Assembly: GCA_019307745.1 (NCBI GenBank)
Contig: JAFDJA010000008.1
Location: forward strand, 1-32,451
Source of the DNA: Deltaproteobacteria bacterium
GTDB taxonomy: Bacteria > Desulfobacterota > DSM-4660 > Desulfatiglandales > HGW-15
DNA: 32,451 nucleotides
Direction: 5' to 3'
Below are positions 21,555-30,330 of the stretch, in pieces. Position numbers and translations under genes: made by a program. The notes under the pieces are model-generated. The model ran no database searches. It saw only the letters and a list, made by a program, of their open reading frames with translations, and was not told the DNA's origin. Position 1 is the first letter of the stretch; each line of letters starts with the position of its first letter.

Positions 21555-23509
21555 AGCTAAGGGATAAAAAATGGATCAGATTCCGGATATACCTTGTGGC
21601 TGGGTTTTTTTTTATCGGGACTGGGATCATCCTGGCAAGGGCTTATCAGCTTCAGGTCATTCAAGGGGACAAGCTTGATGGAATTGCCAGATCAAGTTAC
21701 AAAGACAAGATCACACTTCCTCCTGAAAGAGGTGTAATCTATGACAGGAATGGTCGTGAACTTGCTGTTAGCGTAGAGGTATGTTCCATCTATGCCCATC
21801 CGTCTCTTGTAAAAGATAAGAACCTGACTGCCATAAAACTGGCCCAGAAGCTGGACGTGAGATCCAGCAGTATACTCGCTCTCCTGAAAAAAGATCGCTC
21901 TTTTGTGTGGATAAAAAGAAGAATATCGCCCGAAAAGGGAGACCAGATCAAATCCTTAGGATTGAAAGGGATTGGTCTAGCACCGGAGACAAGGCGCTAC
22001 TATCCTGGAAGAGAGATAGCTTCAAATCTCCTTGGATTTGCCGGCGTAGATAACCAGGGCCTTGAAGGCCTTGAGAAGAAATATGATGAGATCTTGAAAG
22101 GTCCCCAGCACACACTTGTTCAAATGTCTGACGCGCTTGGCCGTTCTTTTTATATAAGTCAGCCGGAAGATAATGAGAGAAACGTGCATAATCTTGTGCT
22201 GACAGTGGATATGGATATTCAATATAAGGCTCAGAAGGCTCTTGAAGCCGCAGTGGAAAAGTTTCAAGGGAACAACGGGCAGTGCCTTATTATGAATCCC
22301 GATACAGGGGAGATTTTGGCCATGGCTGTTACACCGTCATTCAATCCCAATAGCTTCGGGAATTACCAGCCATATCAGTGGAGAAATCGTATTATAACAG
22401 ACTGTTATGAGCCGGGATCCATTATTAAGACATTTCTTATCGCCTCAGCTCTTGAGGAAAATCTCATATCTTCCAATACTTATTTCTACTGTGAAAAGGG
22501 TTCATTCCGTATAGCCAACAGGACAATTCATGACACAAAAAAATATGAGAATCTTACTGTTGCGGACATTCTTGTCCTATCCAGCAATATCGGCGCAGTC
22601 AAAATTGGCCAGATTTTTGGGTATGACAAGTTCTATGAATATCTCAACCGGTTCGGATTTGGCAGCAGGACAGGAGTGGATCTGATTGGAGAGAGGCAGG
22701 GATATGTGAGACCGGTGAAAGAGGCCAAAGAGATCGACCAGGCAAACAGTTATTTCGGGCAGGGTATGTCTGCCACTTCTCTGCAATTGGCCACAGCCAT
22801 GGCAGCGGTCGCAAATGGTGGTCGGATTATGAGGCCGTATGTGGTTAAAACAGTAACAGACCAGCATGGAAAAGCCATTGAAAATACACGCCCCACCATG
22901 GTCAGAAGGGTGATTTCGCCAGAAACTGCAAGTTTAACAACCAAAATAATGGAGGGTGTTGTAAGCGACAGGGGGACAGCCCCGTTAGCTGCAATACCAG
23001 GTTTTAGTGTTGTCGGTAAGACGGGGACCTCTCAGAAGGTTGATTCTGAAACTAAAACCTATTCAAAAAAAGATTATGTGGCAATATTTGCAGGCTTTGT
23101 GCCAAAGGATAATCCCAAACTGGTAATGGTAGTTATGATCGATGAGCCCAAGGGCCAGGTATATGGCGGACTGGTATCAGCCCCTGTTTTCAGAGAAGTC
23201 GGTTCCTGGGTACTTAATAATTTGCAGATACATCCAGAACTGAGGCAGGCATACCAGGAAGAGGGGATGCAGATAGATAGTGCCAAGGCGCGAGTGGTCA
23301 AGTCTGGATATGAAAATAAGATTGCCAGTCCCGGACTACTGCCCGATTTCAGGGGAAAAGGCATGAGAGCGGTCATAAAGAGTGCTAATGAACTCGGTCT
23401 TAAGGTTGTACTGAAAGGATCAGGACTTGCGGAAAGGCAAACACCTGGGCCAGGGTCACCTCTAGGGGCGATCTCAGCAGTTGAAGTGATTTTTACCCCT
23501 CCAACATAA
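21551..23509 (+). CDS. ftsI: Septal peptidoglycan transpeptidase FtsI (PBP3-type) with PASTA domain
   Basis: A 652-aa class B penicillin-binding protein. One N-terminal membrane anchor (about 12-30) precedes a dimerisation domain (about 55-200, 'PPERGVIYDRNGRELAVS') and the transpeptidase domain (about 215-570). Active-site motifs are S290-x-x-K293 (PGSIIKTF), SSN (344-346) and KTGTS (490-494). A single C-terminal PASTA domain (about 590-650, 'LLPDFRGKGMRAVIKSANEL') is unlike E. coli FtsI but, as I recall, common in Desulfobacterota and Firmicutes SpoVD/PBP2X. It cross-links septal peptidoglycan with FtsW. PASTA domains can bind muropeptides and beta-lactams, and a PASTA PBP in a genome with a Ser/Thr kinase is notable, although this kinase has CHASE2 instead. 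Translationally coupled to ftsL. Confidence 0.96.
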   Translation: MKLRDKKWIRFRIYLVAGFFFIGTGIILARAYQLQVIQGDKLDGIARSSYKDKITLPPERGVIYDRNGRELAVSVEVCSIYAHPSLVKDKNLTAIKLAQKLDVRSSSILALLKKDRSFVWIKRRISPEKGDQIKSLGLKGIGLAPETRRYYPGREIASNLLGFAGVDNQGLEGLEKKYDEILKGPQHTLVQMSDALGRSFYISQPEDNERNVHNLVLTVDMDIQYKAQKALEAAVEKFQGNNGQCLIMNPDTGEILAMAVTPSFNPNSFGNYQPYQWRNRIITDCYEPGSIIKTFLIASALEENLISSNTYFYCEKGSFRIANRTIHDTKKYENLTVADILVLSSNIGAVKIGQIFGYDKFYEYLNRFGFGSRTGVDLIGERQGYVRPVKEAKEIDQANSYFGQGMSATSLQLATAMAAVANGGRIMRPYVVKTVTDQHGKAIENTRPTMVRRVISPETASLTTKIMEGVVSDRGTAPLAAIPGFSVVGKTGTSQKVDSETKTYSKKDYVAIFAGFVPKDNPKLVMVVMIDEPKGQVYGGLVSAPVFREVGSWVLNNLQIHPELRQAYQEEGMQIDSAKARVVKSGYENKIASPGLLPDFRGKGMRAVIKSANELGLKVVLKGSGLAERQTPGPGSPLGAISAVEVIFTPPT

Positions 23510-23562
23510 AGTGCAGAATCTTGTCTTTTGTTATCTGCTACTGGGAATCTTTTGGAGTTGAT

Positions 23563-25053
23563 ATGAAGCTTAGTCAGCTGTTGGAGAAAATTTCAGGGTT
23601 TGATTTTGATGGACCCGTGGATTCAGAGGTAACGGGTATTGCATATGACTCCCGTGAGGTCAGGCCCGGTTTTCTGTTTGTGGCCGTACGCGGGCACAGC
23701 ATGGATGGTCATGATTTTATTATAGATGCAGTTCAAAACGGGGCTGTTGCTCTCGTAGCAGAGGAATTTGAGACTTCCATGGAAGGTGTTTCCCGGATAA
23801 GGGTAGCAGATTCAAGAAAGGCATTGTCAAAAATTGCTGCGGGGTTTTATGAGGAGCCCTTCAGGGAGATCAGCCTTATTGGGATAACCGGAACAAATGG
23901 CAAGACAACAATCAGTTATCTTATAGAGTCGATAATCTTAGCATTTAACAAGATTCCTGGTGTGATCGGGACTGTTAATTACCGTTTCCCTGGTAGTGCA
24001 TATGCCGCACCAGTTACAACTCCAGAATCACTGGATCTTATGAAGATGATGAGGGAGATGGTGGGATATGGTGTATCACATGTGATAATGGAGGTCTCCT
24101 CTCATGCACTTGCGCAGGGCCGAACTCAAGACTGTCCTTTTCAAACTGCAGTTTTTACAAATCTGACAAGAGATCACCTGGATTATCACAATAACATGGA
24201 GCAATATTTTCAAGCAAAAAGTATCCTTTTCCGAGGACTGGCAGAAAGCAGCACAGCAGTAATAAATATAGATGACCCAAAAGGCAAAAAGATGGCCTCC
24301 CTTACACGGGGTAAATTGTTGACATACGGTCTTAATAAGGCTGCCGATATACGAGCAGATCAGGTTTTAATAGGTAGAAATGGACTGAGTGCAAGATTGC
24401 TCACTCCCGTGGGAGATGTGATTATCAAGTCGTGTCTTATAGGTAGGATAAATGTCTATAATATACTTGCAGCATCTGCTACTGCCATCTCACTGGGAAT
24501 AGATCTTGAAACGATTGCACAGGGGATAGACCGGTTAAGGAGTATTCCTGGCCGAATGGAAACCGTAAGCAACAGCCAAGGACTCACAATTATTGTGGAT
24601 TACGCCCATACTCCTGACGCGCTTCAGAAGGTCCTCGAGACCCTTCGATCCCTTACGAAAGGGAGATTGATAACGGTTTTCGGGTGTGGTGGTGACCGTG
24701 ATCAGGGGAAAAGATATGACATGGGTCTTTCTGCAGGGATTAACAGTGATATCATATTTATTACTTCAGACAACCCTAGGACAGAAGGTCCCGAGTTCAT
24801 AATCAATCAGATTGAGGAGGGAATAATAAAATCAGGTGCGGCTCGTTATAATTGGCCCACAGGCTCTGAATACACCTTGCCCGCATATTTTGTTGAGATC
24901 AATCGGAAAATAGCGATCCAGAGGGCTGTTGAGGTTGCGGAGAAAGAGGATATTATCCTTATCGCTGGTAAGGGTCATGAGAGTTATCAGATCGTTGGTA
25001 CAGAAAAGCGGAGTTTCGATGATGTAAAAGAGGCTGCTTTGGCTGCGGCATAA
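23563..25053 (+). CDS. murE: UDP-MurNAc-tripeptide synthetase MurE, meso-DAP type
   Basis: Mur ligase, 496 aa from the chosen start. The ORF-track start at 23521 adds 14 residues; GGAG lies 5 nt before the ATG at 23563, giving the family-like MKLSQLLEKI. The ATP loop is TGTNGKTT (109-116), followed by 'VTTPESLDLM', the carbamylated-Lys region 'YFQAKSILFRGL', 'VDYAHTPDALQKVL' and the substrate motif DNPR at 403-406. DNPR is the signature of enzymes adding meso-diaminopimelate rather than L-lysine, so the wall should be of the DAP type. It is a cytoplasmic step in lipid II synthesis, between MurD and MurF. Confidence 0.96.
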   Translation: MKLSQLLEKISGFDFDGPVDSEVTGIAYDSREVRPGFLFVAVRGHSMDGHDFIIDAVQNGAVALVAEEFETSMEGVSRIRVADSRKALSKIAAGFYEEPFREISLIGITGTNGKTTISYLIESIILAFNKIPGVIGTVNYRFPGSAYAAPVTTPESLDLMKMMREMVGYGVSHVIMEVSSHALAQGRTQDCPFQTAVFTNLTRDHLDYHNNMEQYFQAKSILFRGLAESSTAVINIDDPKGKKMASLTRGKLLTYGLNKAADIRADQVLIGRNGLSARLLTPVGDVIIKSCLIGRINVYNILAASATAISLGIDLETIAQGIDRLRSIPGRMETVSNSQGLTIIVDYAHTPDALQKVLETLRSLTKGRLITVFGCGGDRDQGKRYDMGLSAGINSDIIFITSDNPRTEGPEFIINQIEEGIIKSGAARYNWPTGSEYTLPAYFVEINRKIAIQRAVEVAEKEDIILIAGKGHESYQIVGTEKRSFDDVKEAALAAA

Positions 25054-25104
25054 ATATGGTCTGAGCATAAAAGAGGGGTTTTTGGGGGAAAGGATAATGG
25101 TTTT

Positions 25105-26517
25105 ATGACCGTAAAATGGGGGGATATAGGGATTGGGGATGTAATATTTCCGATTCAGGGGAAACTCATATCAGGAGACCCTGAAACCCTCATTTTTGGT
25201 ATCAGTACGGATTCCAGAGATATCTCTCCTGGAGAAATCTTTTTGGCCCTGGGCGGTAAAAATTATGATGGTCATAATTTCATAGATTTGGCCCTTGAAA
25301 AAGGGGCCTCAGGCGTAATTATTGAGCAAGGATTTCCGCTTAAGGGCCTGGAAGAGACAGGTCATGCTGTCATTGCAGTGGCAGATACCCTGAAAGCCCT
25401 TGGTGATCTTGCGCATTGGTGGAGACACCAGCATGATGTCCAGGTTGCCGCGATTACAGGAAGTGTGGGTAAGACAACTACAAAGGAGATGACCGCCTGT
25501 ATCCTTGAATTGGGGACGCGGACCCTGAAAACCAGGGGCAACCTGAACAATCTGATCGGGCTTCCCCTTACAATATTGGGGATGAAACAGGAAGACAGCA
25601 GGGCAGTCCTGGAAATGGGGATGAATCTTTCTGGTGAGATCAGCAGGCTTACAGAGATAGCTGATCCGGACATAGGCCTTATCACGAATGTTGCAAAGGC
25701 ACATTTGGAAGGGCTTTCTAATATCATGGGAGTTGCCCTTGCAAAGGCGGAGCTCTTGGAGCGGATATCTCCGGAAGGAAGGGTTCTCCTGAACGGGGAT
25801 GATGAACTGCTGATGAAGGTTGCAGCAGGGTTTAAACAGAATATTCTGACTTATGGCATAGGGCAAGAAAATGATTTCAGGGCTGAAAATGTGCAAAATA
25901 TGGGTCCTGAAGGGATCTCCTTTGAGCTGCATTATCAGGGAAATTGTATCCTGATAAGGCTCAACGTCCCTGGGCCGCAGAATGTTTATAATGGCTTAGC
26001 CGCAGCTGCGATCGCAATATGTATGGGGAGCACGCCTGATCAGATTGCCCAAGGGCTGGGCCGGTTTAATGGTGTAAAAGGCAGGTTTATGCTTATCGAT
26101 CTTCCTGCTGGGGTAACTCTTTTGGATGATACATATAACTCCAATCCTTCTTCACTTAGGGCGGCAATCGATTCAGTAAAAGAGATGACCGCACAGGGAA
26201 GGGATATAATCATAGGACTTGGAGATATGTTGGAGCTCGGTGATGAAGCAGTGTCAGCTCATTTGAAGGCAGGAAGCTGGGTTACAGAACTTGGCACGCC
26301 TTACCTTCTGACAATAGGTAATCACGCACCCGAGATAATAGCAGGGGCAATTGACAAAGGATTGCCCAGGGAAAGGGCTGTTATTGTAAAGAATAAAAAG
26401 GAGATGGCTGAGATGATACAGGATGTGATGAAGGAGGGCGACCTGATTCTTCTGAAAGGTTCGCACTTGATCGGACTCAATGAGGTGTCCAGCCTGTTAC
26501 AAGGGAAGAATGGCTGA
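25105..26517 (+). CDS. murF: UDP-MurNAc-pentapeptide synthetase MurF
   Basis: A 470-aa Mur ligase that adds D-Ala-D-Ala to the UDP-MurNAc-tripeptide. It carries the N-terminal 'GISTDSRDISPGEIFLALGG' (MurF/MurE-type uridine domain), the ATP loop 'ITGSVGKTTTKEM' (117-129), 'RGNLNNLIGLPLTIL' and C-terminal 'LDDTYNSNPSSLRAAI', which is typical for MurF. The length is normal. An upstream ATG (25096) runs into a stop after three codons, so 25105 is the start, with AAAGGA about 10 nt upstream. It follows murE by 51 bp. Confidence 0.97.
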   Translation: MTVKWGDIGIGDVIFPIQGKLISGDPETLIFGISTDSRDISPGEIFLALGGKNYDGHNFIDLALEKGASGVIIEQGFPLKGLEETGHAVIAVADTLKALGDLAHWWRHQHDVQVAAITGSVGKTTTKEMTACILELGTRTLKTRGNLNNLIGLPLTILGMKQEDSRAVLEMGMNLSGEISRLTEIADPDIGLITNVAKAHLEGLSNIMGVALAKAELLERISPEGRVLLNGDDELLMKVAAGFKQNILTYGIGQENDFRAENVQNMGPEGISFELHYQGNCILIRLNVPGPQNVYNGLAAAAIAICMGSTPDQIAQGLGRFNGVKGRFMLIDLPAGVTLLDDTYNSNPSSLRAAIDSVKEMTAQGRDIIIGLGDMLELGDEAVSAHLKAGSWVTELGTPYLLTIGNHAPEIIAGAIDKGLPRERAVIVKNKKEMAEMIQDVMKEGDLILLKGSHLIGLNEVSSLLQGKNG

Positions 26518-26601
26518 GAAGGATTAATATGGATGGACACCTTGATGACGTTTTTTCTATTGGCCTGGTTTAAAGGCTATTTGAAGGGAGTTTTTTAGTA
26601 A

Positions 26602-27681
26602 ATGCTTTATAAATTTATATATTTTTTTCATGTAGATTTTTCATGGCTGAATGTCTTCCGGTATATCACATTCAGGACCATTATAGCTGCGCTTTCCTCC
26701 CTTGCCTTGTTTTTTATTTTAGGCAAATATGCAATCAATCGGCTTAATAATCTGCAGGTAGGAGAATTTATCCGTGATGAGGGACCTGCCAATCATAAGG
26801 AAAAAGAGGGTACTCCAACCATGGGAGGATGCCTCCTCCTTCCAATTATTATTGTTTCAGTATTTATGTGGGCAGAGGTTATTAACCTCTATATTGGGCT
26901 GGCAATATTTGTAGTTATCGGTTTCGGTGCAGTTGGTTTTATGGATGATTACCTGAAGGTGATACGAAAAAATAGCGCGGGATTAAGTGTGAAGATGAAG
27001 TTTTTTCTACAGGTCCTTGTGGCACTCATTGTAGCATTCACCCTCTATTTTTACCCTGGTTTTGATGTGAACCTGAATGTCCCGTTCCTAAAAGATGTGA
27101 CACCTGAGATGGGTGTGTGGTTTATCCCCTTTACCGTATTGGTGATTGTGGGATCTTCCAACGCGGTAAATCTTACTGACGGTCTGGACGGCCTGGCCAT
27201 AGGTCCTATTGTCATTGCCTTTATAAGTTATCTGATTTTTGCTTATATCGCCGGTCATGCAAAGATCTCCCAATATCTTCAGGTCCCATATATTGCTGGA
27301 AGTGGTGAGCTGTCAGTGTTGTGCGGGGCTACTGTGGGAGCAGGATTGGGGTTTTTATGGTACAACGCCTATCCTGCTGAGGTATTTATGGGCGATGTGG
27401 GTTCACTGCCCCTTGGTGCCTTGCTCGGAACTATTGCTGTGATAACAAAACAGGAGCTGGTACTTCTTCTTGTGGGTGGACTGTTTGTGTTTGAGGCATT
27501 TTCAGTCATCATACAGGTTGCCTATTTTAAAATTACCGGTGGCCAAAGGATCTTCCGCATGGCACCTGTCCACCATCATTTTGAGTTGAAAGGGTGGCAT
27601 GAAAGCAAGGTAACTGTAAGATTTTGGATAATCGCTATTATCCTGGCGCTACTGTCTATAGGTACACTTAAACTCAGATAG
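26602..27681 (+). CDS. mraY: Phospho-MurNAc-pentapeptide translocase MraY
   Basis: A 359-aa polytopic inner-membrane enzyme that transfers phospho-MurNAc-pentapeptide to undecaprenyl phosphate, making lipid I. Landmark motifs are the start 'FNVFRYITFRT'-like 'LNVFRYITFRTIIAAL', 'KEGTPTMGGCLLLP', 'GFMDDYLKV' (the Asp-Asp catalytic pair), 'NAVNLTDGLDGLA', 'EVFMGDVGSLPLGALLG' and 'APVHHHFELKGWHESKV'. Length and order match the family; about ten membrane helices are expected. GGGAG lies about 10 nt before the ATG. Confidence 0.97.
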   Translation: MLYKFIYFFHVDFSWLNVFRYITFRTIIAALSSLALFFILGKYAINRLNNLQVGEFIRDEGPANHKEKEGTPTMGGCLLLPIIIVSVFMWAEVINLYIGLAIFVVIGFGAVGFMDDYLKVIRKNSAGLSVKMKFFLQVLVALIVAFTLYFYPGFDVNLNVPFLKDVTPEMGVWFIPFTVLVIVGSSNAVNLTDGLDGLAIGPIVIAFISYLIFAYIAGHAKISQYLQVPYIAGSGELSVLCGATVGAGLGFLWYNAYPAEVFMGDVGSLPLGALLGTIAVITKQELVLLLVGGLFVFEAFSVIIQVAYFKITGGQRIFRMAPVHHHFELKGWHESKVTVRFWIIAIILALLSIGTLKLR

Positions 27682-27700
27682 AAATATAGGGGGGCAAATA

Positions 27701-27889
27701 ATGAGATTAAGCAATCCATGGTTACAGCACATTGCAAATCCGTTACATGTCTATTGTCGTCTTATTGATTTTGGTGTGAGTTCAGAGATTTCGAAAAAAG
27801 TGAGTGTGGCATATGAAAAATATTTGTATTACTTTTTGTCAGTGGTAATAAAAAAGAGATGGAGATTATTAAAAAAAAAAATGTCTTAG
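27701..27889 (+). CDS. Unrecognised 62-aa protein between mraY and murD
   Basis: This small ORF has a strong ribosome site (TAGGGGGG, 6 nt before the ATG at 27701) and overlaps murD by 31 bp. It carries a distinct N-terminal half, 'NPWLQHIANPLHVYCRLIDF', then 'YEKYLYYFLSVV' and a basic tail rich in Lys and Arg. The NPLHVYCRL stretch reminds me of short proteins seen in other Desulfobacterota, but that is unverified memory. It does not belong to the standard dcw set. The single Cys and a possible amphipathic or membrane-skimming helix (YLYYFLSVVI) are the only structural hints. The murD start has a poor ribosome site, so this ORF may also serve to couple murD translation. Confidence 0.6.
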   Translation: MRLSNPWLQHIANPLHVYCRLIDFGVSSEISKKVSVAYEKYLYYFLSVVIKKRWRLLKKKMS

Positions 27890-29223
27890 TAGTCGGACTG
27901 GGTAAATCAGGGCTGGCAGTGGCACGTTGGCTTTTTGCTGCGGGTGCTAAGGTCACAATTAATGATGTAAAGGAGGAAGTTGATATCAGCCAGGAACTGA
28001 TAAGGGGGATCAGGGAACTGGGTTTAAAACTTGTAGCAGGTGGCCATAGGAAAGATTGTTTTCTCGATTCAGATCTAATCGTGGTAAGCCCTGGAATACC
28101 TCTTGATATGACTCCATTAATGGCCGCCAGGGAAGCTGGTATACCTGTGATAGGTGAATTGGAGCTGGCTTCCAGGTTTATCAGTTCTCCTGTGATAGCA
28201 GTTACAGGAACTAATGGCAAGTCAACCTCGGTCAGTCTCCTGGGAGAGATTATAAGATCTGAAGGAAGAAAACCTTTCGTGGGAGGTAATATCGGGACTC
28301 CTTTTATGGAATATGTATCCGGGGCTCAGGAGGCAGATTATATAGTATTAGAAGTAAGCAGTTTTCAACTCGACAGCATAGAGCAGTTCAGGCCATCGGT
28401 TGCGCTTCTGCTAAATATATCTCCTGATCATCTGGACAGATATCCGGATTATGAGGCCTATATTCAATCAAAGCTGGGTATTTTCAGGAATCAGGGCGCT
28501 GGGGATTTTGCGATACTCAATGATGATGATCAGAGGCTTGCTTGTTTTCATCCGGAAAGTGATGTGTCGGTCCTCCGTTATGGAATAGAGGAGAGATCAA
28601 GCCGTAATAGTTTTATACGTGGCAGTAAACTGTTTGTCTGTTTGCCCGGAGCGGATGCCCGCTGGTTCAATATAGAGAGATTCAGACCTCCAGGCCTTCA
28701 TAACCTGGAAAATCTGATGGGTGTGGTCCTGGCTGCAATGGCCATTGGTATCTCTCCAGATGCGATACAGGATACAATAAATAGATTTAAAGGCCTTTCA
28801 CATCGTATGGAACATGTTGGAACAAGGAAAGGTGTTGATTTTTTCAATGATTCCAAGGCAACTAATGTAGATTCCGCGTTAAGGTCTTTTTCCGGTTTTC
28901 ACAGGCCTGTTGTCTTGATTGCAGGTGGCCGACATAAAGGTGGTGACTATTCCCCTCTGGTGAACGCTTCCAAGGGAAAAATTAAAACAGCAGTGCTTCT
29001 GGGAGAAGCAAAGGAACTCATGGCCCAGGCATTTGAGGGTGTTATACCCTTTGTGCTGTGTGAAAGCATGGAAGATGCCGTGTCTCAAGCCTATTTATTA
29101 GCTGATCCTGGTGACGTGGTCCTGCTGGCTCCAGCATGTTCCAGCTTTGATCTGTTTTCTGATTATGAACATAGAGGAAGGGTTTTTTCGGATGCAGTAG
29201 CGAGGCTGGATAATGACAGCTGA
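27859..29223 (+). CDS. murD: UDP-MurNAc-L-alanine:D-glutamate ligase MurD
   Basis: A 454-aa Mur ligase, third cytoplasmic step of precursor assembly. The N-terminal Rossmann loop 'VLVVGLGKSGLAVARW' (9-24) binds UDP-MurNAc-Ala. The ATP loop is 'TGTNGKST' (116-123), then 'GGNIGTPFMEYV', 'LEVSSFQLDSI', 'NISPDHLDRY' and 'FFNDSKATNVDSALRSF'. Length and motifs are typical. The start at 27859 has only a weak AAGAG directly before it; translation is likely coupled to the 62-aa ORF, whose 3' end overlaps. Its own stop overlaps ftsW by 11 bp. Confidence 0.97.
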   Translation: MEIIKKKNVLVVGLGKSGLAVARWLFAAGAKVTINDVKEEVDISQELIRGIRELGLKLVAGGHRKDCFLDSDLIVVSPGIPLDMTPLMAAREAGIPVIGELELASRFISSPVIAVTGTNGKSTSVSLLGEIIRSEGRKPFVGGNIGTPFMEYVSGAQEADYIVLEVSSFQLDSIEQFRPSVALLLNISPDHLDRYPDYEAYIQSKLGIFRNQGAGDFAILNDDDQRLACFHPESDVSVLRYGIEERSSRNSFIRGSKLFVCLPGADARWFNIERFRPPGLHNLENLMGVVLAAMAIGISPDAIQDTINRFKGLSHRMEHVGTRKGVDFFNDSKATNVDSALRSFSGFHRPVVLIAGGRHKGGDYSPLVNASKGKIKTAVLLGEAKELMAQAFEGVIPFVLCESMEDAVSQAYLLADPGDVVLLAPACSSFDLFSDYEHRGRVFSDAVARLDNDS

Positions 29224-30310
29224 AAAACAGAACGGGTATGATTACTTTATCCTTGCCCCAACCATTATTCTTTTGGGACTTGGGCTCGTGACTGTTTACA
29301 GTTCAAGTTCGTTTCTTGCAGAGCACCGACTAGGGGATAGTAATTTTTATCTAAAAAGACAGCTGGCCTTCTGTCTTTTTGGTATTTGCTCTTTGATAGT
29401 GGTTAAGAATATCCCTGTAACTTTTTATCAAAAGATGGTGTATCCCCTTCTGGGAATCAGTTTTATTCTTCTGGTTATGCTTTTTATTCCAGGCTTTGGT
29501 AAAAAGGTGGGTGGAGCTTATCGATGGCTTGACGTCGGCGGTTTCACGGTTCAGCCTTCAGAACTGGCCAAACTTTCTCTCGCAGTATATATGGCTTATT
29601 CAATGTCGAAAAAAGGCCAGAGCATGTCTCAATTTTCAAAGGGATTTATGCCCCATCTTATTATTGTGGGGATTTTTATGCTCCTTATACTCCTTCAGCC
29701 GGATCTGGGGACTACAGTGATATTGGGCTGTTGGCTCATAATTTTACTTTTTGTGGGTGGGTTGAATTTACTTCAATTGCTCGTTGCAATAGCCGTTTCA
29801 GCCCCCGCTATATGGTGGCTTATCTCCAGAGAGGCCTACAGGATGGACAGATGGACGGCATTTATCAATCCTTGGGAAGATCCAACCGGCTTGGGTTTCC
29901 AGATTATCCATTCTTTTCTGGCCTTTGGATCTGGTGGTATTAACGGAGTTGGACTGGGAAACAGCATACAGAAGCTTTTTTACCTGCCAGAGCCTCACAC
30001 AGACTTTATTTTTTCTGTTCTGGCAGAAGAACTTGGATTAATCGGTGTGACAGCGGTAGTACTTCTTTTTGCTATGCTGGTTTTCAGAGGTATCAAGATT
30101 GCTCTTGATGCGGGGAATCTCTACAGTAGTTATCTGGCATTCGCTATCAGTACTCTCATAGGACTTCAGGTCCTGATAAATATGGGTGTAGTAATGGGAT
30201 TACTTCCGACTAAAGGATTGACCCTCCCTTTAATTAGTTATGGAGGATCATCCCTTGTAGTAAATCTTATCGGCATTGGAATGCTGCTAAGAATATCCTC
30301 AGACAAGTGA
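29213..30310 (+). CDS. ftsW: Septal peptidoglycan glycosyltransferase FtsW
   Basis: A 365-aa SEDS-family membrane protein with about ten helices. It polymerises lipid II into septal glycan strands as partner of FtsI. Hallmarks are 'GLGLVTVYSSSSFLAE', 'YRWLDVGGFTVQPSELAKL' (including the conserved QPSE), 'LLILLQPDLGTTVIL', 'NPWEDPTGLGFQIIHSFLAF' (with the catalytic Asp after NPW-E), 'EPHTDFIFSVLAEELG' and the final 'GLTLPLISYGGSSLVVNL'. Position next to murG and murD argues for FtsW rather than RodA. It overlaps murD by 11 bp, and its stop lies 20 bp before the chosen murG start. Confidence 0.96.
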   Translation: MTAEKQNGYDYFILAPTIILLGLGLVTVYSSSSFLAEHRLGDSNFYLKRQLAFCLFGICSLIVVKNIPVTFYQKMVYPLLGISFILLVMLFIPGFGKKVGGAYRWLDVGGFTVQPSELAKLSLAVYMAYSMSKKGQSMSQFSKGFMPHLIIVGIFMLLILLQPDLGTTVILGCWLIILLFVGGLNLLQLLVAIAVSAPAIWWLISREAYRMDRWTAFINPWEDPTGLGFQIIHSFLAFGSGGINGVGLGNSIQKLFYLPEPHTDFIFSVLAEELGLIGVTAVVLLFAMLVFRGIKIALDAGNLYSSYLAFAISTLIGLQVLINMGVVMGLLPTKGLTLPLISYGGSSLVVNLIGIGMLLRISSDK

Positions 30311-30330
30311 CAGGCAGAGCGGGAAAAAAT

